From: Phenylobacterium sp.
Lineage (GTDB): Bacteria > Pseudomonadota > Alphaproteobacteria > Caulobacterales > Caulobacteraceae
Assembly (NCBI GenBank): GCA_004799545.1
Contig: SSMU01000014.1
Location: 248,001 to 312,000, forward strand
DNA length: 64,000 bases
Direction: 5' to 3'
The notes under the pieces are model-generated. The model saw nothing but the letters and a program-made list of their open reading frames with translations. It was not told where the DNA came from and ran no database searches. The first letter of the stretch is position 1. Each line of letters begins with the position of its first letter. The position numbers were made by a program, and so were the translations under genes. This document shows, one piece after another, positions 1 through 6,269 of this stretch.

Positions 1-72
1 TGGCGGCAGCATGCGCCCGGCGGCCGGGCGGCGTCGAGAGGCGCCGTCGAGCTGCGCCGCGGCTGAGCAGGC

Positions 73-783
73 TCAGGGGGCGGCGGCGTGCGGCGCAGGC
101 CGCGATCCCTCGACGGCGACGTAGCCGGGGAAGACGTCGGCGGTCGCGCGGACTTCGGGCAGGATGTAGACGACGCCGCTCGTGCCGGTGAAGGCCGGTT
201 GCACGACCGTGTCGTAGAACCTCGCGGGCACGTTGATGCAGCCGTAGGTGATCCGCTTGTCCAGCGGCGATGCGGTGGCCAGGCGCTGCAGGCGCCGCTC
301 CTTGGGGTTGGTGGTGATCACCCGGTGCAGCCCGATGGCGTTGTCATAGTCCACCCAGACGATGTCCTCCGGCCCCAGGTCATGGCCGAGCGAGGCGACG
401 AAGCGGCCGGCCGGCGTCGTGCGGTCCTGCGGACGGATGTCCGACAGCTTGCGCTGGCCGATCCCCGGCACGGAGGCGTCGCCGCGCGCCAGGCCGAGCA
501 GCACCTGCGATCCGCCGCGGAGCCGCCCGTCGCCGTAGAAGACGAAGAGCTCGGCCGCGGTCTTGTCGAGGATGACGAACGGCATTCCATGGCTGTCGCC
601 CGAGGCCATCACCCAGTCGGCGAAGCGCCGCGCGTCGTTGGAGACCGGCGTCGGGGCCGGGTGGTGGCTGGTCCGGGCCGCGGCGGCGGCCGGCGTCGTG
701 GAGACGCCGGCCGAGAGGAGGCCGAGGCCGAGCGCCAGCGCCACGAGCGCCGACCGAGGCCTGCGCGGGCGAGGGTCGCCCAC
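73..783 (-). CDS. Exported L,D-transpeptidase (YkuD fold)
   Basis: A 236-residue protein with an Arg-rich N-terminus, a hydrophobic stretch (about residues 11-26) and an Ala-rich cleavage region, so it is probably exported. The catalytic core is near residues 65-210. H153 (in GLHRV) and C182 (in ITYGCINVP) match the YkuD His/Cys pair. The usual SHGC is TYGC here, which I recall from a proteobacterial subgroup. Such enzymes form or attach 3-3 peptidoglycan links or anchor proteins to meso-diaminopimelate. The frame is open far upstream, but that part is a shadow of tpsA. I chose the GTG at 783 because it lies 5 nt after the tpsA stop and gives a clean signal peptide. Co-transcription with the secretion pair is likely. 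Confidence 0.85.
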   Translation of the reverse strand: MGDPRPRRPRSALVALALGLGLLSAGVSTTPAAAAARTSHHPAPTPVSNDARRFADWVMASGDSHGMPFVILDKTAAELFVFYGDGRLRGGSQVLLGLARGDASVPGIGQRKLSDIRPQDRTTPAGRFVASLGHDLGPEDIVWVDYDNAIGLHRVITTNPKERRLQRLATASPLDKRITYGCINVPARFYDTVVQPAFTGTSGVVYILPEVRATADVFPGYVAVEGSRPAPHAAAP

Positions 784-788
784 GCGGC

Positions 789-3314
789 CTAGTTCCGCGC
801 CTGTTTGGGCCGATAGACCGGCGCCACGTAGGGCGCTGGGGTCGGCGCGGGGGCCAGGACGACCGGCGCCGGGGCCTCCGCAACCACGATCGGCTGCGTC
901 GCCACCGGGATCGCCGGCATCCGGACGCCGCCGCCCAGCACCGCGACGATCAAGCCGGCCGGCGCCGCAATAGCGAAGGTCGGGACCTCCGACACTTGAG
1001 GCGGCACGAAGCTCGCGACCGTCTCCGGAGGGGCCGGCGGCGGAGGCGGGGGCGGCGACACCGGCGGTGGCGACACAGGCGGCGGCGACACGGGCGGCGG
1101 TGACACCGGCGGTGGCGACACGGGTGGCGGCGACACAGGCGGTGGCGGTGGTGGTGGCGGAGGCGGAGGCGGAGGCGGCGGAGGCGGAGGCGGCGACACA
1201 GGCGGCGGGGGCGGCGGTGGCGGCGGTGGCGGCGGTGGCGGCGGCGACACAGGCGGCGGCGGTGGCGGCGGAGGCGGCGACACAGGCGGCGGTGGCGGCG
1301 GCGGCGGCGGGGCTGGCGGGGCCGCCGCGGTGATCACGCCCGTGGTCCTGAACACCCCGGTGCAGCAGTTCTGCGCCAGGGCGTAGTCCGCGGCGTCCGG
1401 GCCGGCGAGGGTGTAGCCGTCGAAGGTGATGCCTTCGACGCCGGGTTGCGGGGCGTCGAAGGTCGCGAAGGCGCCAGGGCCCGCGACCAGGGTGACGCCG
1501 ACCGGCGCGCCGCTGGCGGGGGTGGTGTTGAACCCGTTGAGGGTCGTCGCCGTGGCGCCGTCGTCGACCCGGTCCCCGTTGGGGAACACCAGCATGCGCT
1601 CGCTGTATTGATTGCCTGCGGGCAGGGTGAAGAAGCCCGCGTAGATGTTGGTGCCGGGCGGGACGTAGGTGGTCGGATTGTACTCGATGGTGACCGGCGC
1701 GTTCGGCCCGACAATCGTCACCGGGATGAGGCCGAAGCTCAGGGTCCCGCCGGCGGGGCCGGGGCCGCCGCCGCCGTAGCCGGCGATCAGCACCATGCCG
1801 AGCGGCAGCCCGAGGTCCTCGGCCGGCAGGGAGCTGCCCCGCTTCAGGCTGATGGCCCCCTCGATCGTGAGGTCCTCGCCCGCGCAGAGCGTCAGGTTGC
1901 CGTCGACGATGGTTATCGCCCCGCTCACGAAGAGATGTACGTCGCCGCCGCCGCTGATCAGCACGCTGCCGTTGGTGACGCTGATCGCGTCGTGCAGGTT
2001 GACGTCGCCGCCGCAACAGATGACCAGGTTGCCCTGGGTGGCGGTGATCGCCGCGCCCACGTTCTGGGTCACCGTGCCGGCCGCGTTTATCGTCAGGGTG
2101 GTGGTGTTCGGCGCGGTGAACGACCAGGTGATCGGGTCGTTGATGGTGACGTCGCCATTGCCGGGGTTGGCCCCGAAGAGATTGCTGGCGGTGTCGGTCC
2201 CGACCACGGTGCTGATGGTCACGCTGTTGACGTTCAGCATGGCCGAGAGGTCCGCGCCGGTGATGTCGCCGCCGGCGCCGATGGTGAAGTCCTGCGGGTC
2301 GATCAGCCAGTTGCCGGTGACACCGTGGGGCGCGGCCGTGGTGACCACGGCGCCGTGGGCGACCTCGACATGCGCCGCCGAGGTCTCGATCTTGCCGCCG
2401 TCGCCGCCGTTGGGGGCGCTGGCGTCCAGCGTGCCGCCAACGTTGACTACGCCGCTCGTGGGATCGCCCATCAGGCTGATCGTCCCCTGGTGGTTGACCA
2501 GGGTGCGCGCCTCGATGACGCCGGTGTTGTTGACCGCCGTGCGGAGCAGGGCGCTGGCCGACCTGGCGGTCATCAGCACCCGGCCGCCGTCGGCGTTGAT
2601 CAGGCCGCTGTTCTCGGCGAGGGCGTTCACCGCCCCCGCATCGACGGTGACGCTGAGCAGGCCGTCGCCGGCCACATCCAGGGTCATGGCGTCGCCGGCG
2701 GCCAGCGACACCGCGCCCAGCCGGGCCGAGATCACGCCCTGGTTGCTGACATGACCGCCGAGCAGGGCCACCGAGCCGCCGTCGGCTGTGATCGTGCCCT
2801 GGTTGACCACCGAGCCCGGACCGGCGCCGGAGAACCGGTACTGGCCGGCCATGAAGTCGGCGTCCTTGATGGCGAGCGTCGAGGCGACCAGCCCCCCGAC
2901 GTTGACCTGGGCGGTCCGGCCGAACAGCACGCCGTTGGGATTGACCAGGAACACCTGACCGTTGGCCGAGAGCCGGCCGAGGATGGTCGAGGGGTCGGAG
3001 CCCAGGACGCGGTTCAGCGCCACCGAGTGCGAATTGGGCTGCACGAACTGCACCGCCTCGTTGGGCGCGATGCTGAAGCTCTGCCAGTTGATCGCGGCGT
3101 TCTGGCTCGTCTGGTTGATGGTCAGGGCGCCGGGGCCGGAGGTGATGTTCGCCTGGCCGGCCACCACCACCCCGGCGGTCGGCAGGGCGAAGGCGTTCGA
3201 CGCCAGCAACAGCGCCAGGGAGCCCGCGAGCGCCGAGGAGGCGGCGAGCCGCATCCGGCGATGGGTCTTGCGGTGGCTGGCGGAGGGGCCGGCGCGGAGG
3301 AGGGAGGCGTCCAT
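789..3314 (-). CDS. TpsA-type exoprotein with filamentous hemagglutinin N-terminal domain
   Basis: An 841-residue secreted protein, the passenger of two-partner secretion. After a long basic signal sequence (about 1-43) the TPS domain has the hallmarks NPNGVLFG and an NQ-rich beta-helix with repeated NQG/NxGxI steps. It is followed by a degenerate beta-helical region, Cys pairs (ICCGG, NCCTG) that are odd for this Cys-poor family, a roughly 95-residue Pro/Ser/Val tract, and an Ala/Pro/Val-rich C-terminus. I chose ATG 3314 because AAGGA lies 8-9 nt upstream. An ATG at 3368 overlaps the tpsB stop and adds 18 residues. The adhesin or other function of the passenger cannot be read from sequence. 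Confidence 0.85.
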   Translation of the reverse strand: MDASLLRAGPSASHRKTHRRMRLAASSALAGSLALLLASNAFALPTAGVVVAGQANITSGPGALTINQTSQNAAINWQSFSIAPNEAVQFVQPNSHSVALNRVLGSDPSTILGRLSANGQVFLVNPNGVLFGRTAQVNVGGLVASTLAIKDADFMAGQYRFSGAGPGSVVNQGTITADGGSVALLGGHVSNQGVISARLGAVSLAAGDAMTLDVAGDGLLSVTVDAGAVNALAENSGLINADGGRVLMTARSASALLRTAVNNTGVIEARTLVNHQGTISLMGDPTSGVVNVGGTLDASAPNGGDGGKIETSAAHVEVAHGAVVTTAAPHGVTGNWLIDPQDFTIGAGGDITGADLSAMLNVNSVTISTVVGTDTASNLFGANPGNGDVTINDPITWSFTAPNTTTLTINAAGTVTQNVGAAITATQGNLVICCGGDVNLHDAISVTNGSVLISGGGDVHLFVSGAITIVDGNLTLCAGEDLTIEGAISLKRGSSLPAEDLGLPLGMVLIAGYGGGGPGPAGGTLSFGLIPVTIVGPNAPVTIEYNPTTYVPPGTNIYAGFFTLPAGNQYSERMLVFPNGDRVDDGATATTLNGFNTTPASGAPVGVTLVAGPGAFATFDAPQPGVEGITFDGYTLAGPDAADYALAQNCCTGVFRTTGVITAAAPPAPPPPPPPPPVSPPPPPPPPPVSPPPPPPPPPPPPPPPVSPPPPPPPPPPPPPPPPPPPVSPPPVSPPPVSPPPVSPPPVSPPPVSPPPPPPPAPPETVASFVPPQVSEVPTFAIAAPAGLIVAVLGGGVRMPAIPVATQPIVVAEAPAPVVLAPAPTPAPYVAPVYRPKQARN
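1030..1323 (-). repeat. Polyproline minisatellite inside tpsA
   Basis: A GGC/GGT/GGA-rich microsatellite encodes runs of 7 to about 19 prolines separated by Val-Ser, including five consecutive PPPVS units of 15 nt (GGCGACAC-containing). Such a tract is prone to slippage, and the spacing of the VS punctuation suggests repeated expansion. On the protein it would form a stiff extended rod (polyproline II) between the beta-helix and the C-terminus. Confidence 0.85.
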
Positions 3315-3367
3315 GGAAGCGATCCTTGTTACTGAAGGCGAGACTGCGGTGCGTGCTGACGCCGCCA

Positions 3368-5035
3368 TCAGAAGTATTGCGTGACCTGCACCCAGACCCG
3401 GCCGGATCGGTCGGGGGCGGAGGTGGCGCGTTCGCTGCCCAGTCGGGCGGCGTAGGTGACCTTGATCATCAGGCCGTGGGCGTTGGCCCAGCTGACGCCG
3501 ACGCCGGCGGCGCTCAGCGTCCGGGTGTTAGGCCCGGCGACCCAGGGGGACTTGTTCAGCCTGACCGAGCCGTCGTCGACGAAGACGAAGGTCTGCACCT
3601 GGCCGCGGGTCCATTGCGAGAGGCGAGCCATCCGGAGGCGCGCCTCGGCGGTGAGGATGTAACCCTCGTCGCCATAGGCCTCGCCCTCGGGATAGCCGCG
3701 CACGCCGTAGGCACCGCCGAGCTCCATCTTCTCGGAAGAGTCGAGGTTCTTCGACGCCAGCTGGCCGCGCGCCTCGCCCCAGAAGGACAACGGACCGCCC
3801 GTCTCCTGCAGGCGCGAGACTTCGAAGGCGAGCTTGTCGTAGTCGCCCTCGGTCCGCGCGGTGATCGCGTCGATCGCCCGCACCTCGGGCGTCTTGATGT
3901 CGAGGTCGCCGATCGACCAGGACAGCGAATAGCTGTTCCAGCCGCCGCCCCACAGCCCGTCGTGGTGGTCGCCGCTCAGGCCGAGGACGGCGACGACCGC
4001 CGACTTGTCGGTGACCGAAGAGGTTGAGCCGACCTTGTCGGTGTAGGAGCGGTAGTCGAGGTCGGCGAGGGCGTAGAGGTTGGTGTCGCGCGAGCGGATC
4101 AGCGGATAGCTGCCGTAGAGGCTGGCGATGTCCACCGTGCCGCTGGCGTGCAGGTCGGCGAACTCCCGCCCGAGGCGGTAGTTGAGGTGGGCGTAGGCGA
4201 CGCCGACGATCCCGTCCTGGACCTGCGCCTGGTAGGAGGCCCGCGCGTAGTTGAGGCCCGAGCCGCTGGTCAGGACCCGCAAGGAGGCCACGTCGCCGAT
4301 GCCGAGCGGCTCGTTGAAGTTCACCGTCGCGCCGGCCCGGTATTCACCGGTGTAGCGGTTGCCGGCGTTGTCGGCTTCCAGGCTGCCGTCCACGCGGGGG
4401 CCGGGGAGCAGGTCGACGGTCAGGTCGGAGGTCCCCACCGCGGCGCCGGGGCTGAGGACGGACTTCACCCCCACGCCCGGCAGGTCGGAGAGCAGCAGCA
4501 GCCGGCGTTCCAGCGGCGGGGTGACGACGAGGTCACCGGGATCGAGGCCGGCGAGGATGCCGCGCGCCACCCGGTCGGACGCCCGGGACCGGTTGTCGAG
4601 GGCGACCTTGCCGTAGTGGCCCTCGATCACCGCGATGGTCACCGCGCCATTGGCGATGTCCTGCGCGGGCACGTAGGCCTGGGCCACGAAGTAGCCGTGG
4701 CGATTGTAGAAGTCGGTGATCCGCGCCGCCAGCGCCCGCAGGCCGGCCAAGTCCAGCTCGGCTCCGGGCCGGAAGCCGGAGGCCGCGATCAGCTCGGCTT
4801 CGCTGAACCGGGTCTCGCCGGTCACGCGCAGCGAGCCCACGACCATCTTGGGTCCGGCCGGCTCCGTCGCCGGCGGCGGCTGGCCGCGTTCGATGCGGAT
4901 GTCGGGCAGCGACCTCGGCGGCGCCGGCGCCGGCGGGATCTGCTGGATCTGCGCGCCGCCGCTCACGATCGGTTGCGCCAACGCGGTTGGACCGGCCACC
5001 AGCAAGGCGGCCGTCAACAATGAGAGCTTTTTCAT
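3368..5035 (-). CDS. TpsB outer-membrane transporter (ShlB/FhaC/HecB family)
   Basis: A 555-residue Omp85-superfamily pore that secretes and activates its TpsA partner. It has a signal peptide (1-21), a Pro-rich linker (33-63), a POTRA domain at about 66-141, and a C-terminal 16-stranded barrel. The barrel contains the family motif VRGY at 445-448 and ends in Tyr-Phe, the outer-membrane C-terminal signature. I chose ATG 5035 because the signal peptide starts there; the frame runs 47 codons further upstream through AT-rich promoter DNA. The stop codon overlaps the upstream candidate tpsA ATG, indicating coupling. The partner is almost certainly the adjacent exoprotein. Confidence 0.92.
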   Translation of the reverse strand: MKKLSLLTAALLVAGPTALAQPIVSGGAQIQQIPPAPAPPRSLPDIRIERGQPPPATEPAGPKMVVGSLRVTGETRFSEAELIAASGFRPGAELDLAGLRALAARITDFYNRHGYFVAQAYVPAQDIANGAVTIAVIEGHYGKVALDNRSRASDRVARGILAGLDPGDLVVTPPLERRLLLLSDLPGVGVKSVLSPGAAVGTSDLTVDLLPGPRVDGSLEADNAGNRYTGEYRAGATVNFNEPLGIGDVASLRVLTSGSGLNYARASYQAQVQDGIVGVAYAHLNYRLGREFADLHASGTVDIASLYGSYPLIRSRDTNLYALADLDYRSYTDKVGSTSSVTDKSAVVAVLGLSGDHHDGLWGGGWNSYSLSWSIGDLDIKTPEVRAIDAITARTEGDYDKLAFEVSRLQETGGPLSFWGEARGQLASKNLDSSEKMELGGAYGVRGYPEGEAYGDEGYILTAEARLRMARLSQWTRGQVQTFVFVDDGSVRLNKSPWVAGPNTRTLSAAGVGVSWANAHGLMIKVTYAARLGSERATSAPDRSGRVWVQVTQYF

Positions 5036-5108
5036 GGAGTCGCCCAAGTTCGCCCTTGGAAATCGGATGATTTCGTGGAGACGAGCAAAAATAAAACGCA
5101 CAGCTAAG

Positions 5109-5125
5109 CTCGATGTTCCATCGAG
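5109..5125. promoter_or_regulatory. 7-bp hairpin in the tpsB leader
   Basis: CTCGATG and CATCGAG are perfect inverted arms around a 3-nt loop. They lie between the candidate -10 box and the tpsB start, so the hairpin would be in the 5' untranslated RNA. It could be an operator or an RNA stem; nothing in the sequence decides this. Confidence 0.4.
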
Positions 5126-5147
5126 GGTTGATAATCTTCGCGGCGGT

Positions 5148-5176
5148 CTAATAGGTTGCAAATATTGGTATGGCAA
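5148..5176 (-). promoter_or_regulatory. Candidate sigma70 promoter for tpsB-tpsA-ldt
   Basis: Read on the minus strand, TTGCCA (5176-5171) and TATTAG (5153-5148) are separated by 17 nt. They match the -35 consensus at five of six positions and the -10 at four of six. This places a start site about 100 nt before the tpsB ATG. On the plus strand a weaker pair, TTGGAT (5210-5215) and TATATT (5234-5239) with an 18-nt spacer, faces the other way. Confidence 0.4.
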
Positions 5177-5404
5177 TGCGTCCTATTGGACAACATTGAA
5201 TTATTAACTTTGGATACAATCGACAGCGTAGCTTATATTAAGTTGGCTGGCTTTCGCGCGAGTAGGACGGGCGACCCGTGGCGATCCGTGATTGCGGTCG
5301 CCGCCTTCGCGCAGGATCCGACGCCGCCGGGCAGGGCTTTCGCTTGGCGAGCCGCCGGCTCCCCAGGAAGGGGCCCGCATGGCCACCGTCTTGATCCCCA
5401 CCTT

Positions 5405-5584
5405 GTGACGCCAACCGCGCCGGCGGCTGTCACCGCGGCGGAAGCCTGTTGGGAAGGGGAGGGCGGCGCGGCGGCCCGCGCCTATGCTGAGAGCCTGGCG
5501 CGCGACGAGGCCGCGTGGCGCGGAGCCGCCGCCATTTTGCTGCGCGGCATGGCGCCGGTGCGTGAGACTCTGTCGGAAGCCTAG
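5405..5584 (+). CDS. Small hypothetical protein
   Basis: A possible 59-residue Ala-rich helical protein starting at GTG 5405. The GTG overlaps the stop of a 9-codon frame (ATG 5379, stop 5406-5408) that has a strong AGGAAGG ribosome-binding site. Either the short frame is a leader that couples translation, or the two are one gene broken by a frameshift. The C-terminal part has alternating Glu/Ala/Arg of coding character. I recognise no family. It ends 10 nt from the stop of the convergent response regulator gene. Confidence 0.3.
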   Translation: MTPTAPAAVTAAEACWEGEGGAAARAYAESLARDEAAWRGAAAILLRGMAPVRETLSEA

Positions 5585-5594
5585 GCCGGGGCGA

Positions 5595-6026
5595 TCAGCC
5601 CGCGCGGCGCAGGCGCATGGCCGGCTGGGTGACCCCGGCGGCGCGGGTGACGGCGGCGATCAGGCCCTGGACCATCACCGGCTTGGGGACGAAGCCCGTG
5701 AAGCCCAGCGCCAGGTATTCGGCCGGCTCGCGGGAGAGGATGTCGGCGGTGAGCGCGATCACGGGGGTCGCGCGTTCGGGACCCGGGCGGTCGCGGATGC
5801 GCCGCATCACCTCGATGCCGCTCATCTCCGGCATGTGGATGTCCATCAGCACCACGTCGAAGGCCTGGGCGGAGATCTGTTCGAGGGCTTCGGGTCCGCT
5901 GATCGCCTTGACCGCACGATGCCCGAAGGCGGTGAGGATCTCCTCGACCACCCTGAGGTTCACCGGATCGTCGTCAACGTGCAGGACGGTGAGCGTCCGC
6001 TCGGGTTTGACATTCAACTCTGACAC
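5595..6026 (-). CDS. Single-domain response regulator (CheY-like)
   Basis: A 143-residue receiver with the acidic cluster VDDD at 17-20, phospho-acceptor D62 in VVLMDIHMPE, a Thr in LTAD, and the conserved Lys (FVPKP, K115). There is no output domain. The frame opens at TTG 6083, but GTG 6026 has GGAG 8 nt upstream and begins just before the receiver fold, so I prefer it. The gene is divergent from the three-PAS hybrid kinase, so the pair probably belong to one signalling pathway. A perfect 10-bp dyad lies 57-85 nt upstream of the GTG. Confidence 0.88.
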   Translation of the reverse strand: MSELNVKPERTLTVLHVDDDPVNLRVVEEILTAFGHRAVKAISGPEALEQISAQAFDVVLMDIHMPEMSGIEVMRRIRDRPGPERATPVIALTADILSREPAEYLALGFTGFVPKPVMVQGLIAAVTRAAGVTQPAMRLRRAG

Positions 6027-6082
6027 AAAATGCACTCCGCCCTCCGGATGCGCCGTCGAAGCTGTGGGCGCCGCCGTATGCA

Positions 6083-6111
6083 ACCTTAGCGTGGCGCCAG
6101 AACGCTAAGGT
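6083..6111. promoter_or_regulatory. Perfect 10-bp dyad between the two-component genes
   Basis: ACCTTAGCGT (6083-6092) and ACGCTAAGGT (6102-6111) are exact inverted repeats with a 9-nt spacer, 19 bp centre to centre, which fits a dimeric regulator on one face of the helix. It lies between the response regulator and the divergent hybrid kinase. Additional TAAGG copies follow at about 6111-6130. Confidence 0.5.
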
Positions 6112-6185
6112 AAGGCTGACAGATAAGGATAACCTTCCCTTAAACGCGCCGTTTCCCCCGCGCCGACGAGACCGGGGCGTTCCTG

Positions 6186-6210
6186 GGAACCGATCAAACG
6201 ACGGCGCGTT
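6186..6210 (+). promoter_or_regulatory. Candidate EcfG/sigmaT general-stress promoter
   Basis: GGAAC (6186-6190), 16 nt, then CGTT (6207-6210) matches exactly the alphaproteobacterial general stress promoter consensus. It points toward the hybrid kinase ATG 60 nt downstream. GGAAC is also half of an inverted pair (GTTCC-TG-GGAAC). The assignment rests on motif match and position only. Confidence 0.5.
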
Positions 6211-6269
6211 CTCGGAGTTTCGTCCGGCGTTGCGCCGGGGGGGACGAAGTCCGTGCGCGCCTGATCCAC

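Larger units (their letters stand above)
5036..5404. other. AT-rich intergenic region upstream of the TPS operon
   Basis: This stretch of about 370 nt has no convincing gene. Positions 5085-5245 are strikingly AT-rich against the surrounding sequence. It holds candidate promoters on both strands, a short hairpin and a 9-codon reading frame (5379-5408) described separately. The skewed composition suggests a regulatory island or DNA acquired with the secretion system. Confidence 0.6.

Noticed and set aside
1030..1323. Tandem repeats as a CRISPR array.
   Set aside because: Units are coding, short and without unique spacers of constant length.
1067..1333. An Ala/Val/Thr-rich frame opposite the polyproline tract.
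   Set aside because: It is simply the reverse complement of the GGN repeats with no other features.
784..2016. An open frame extending the L,D-transpeptidase upstream through the tpsA sequence.
   Set aside because: This part is Arg/Ala-rich shadow of the tpsA beta-helix and polyproline region; the signal peptide and motifs begin at 783 and the tpsA frame has clear family features.
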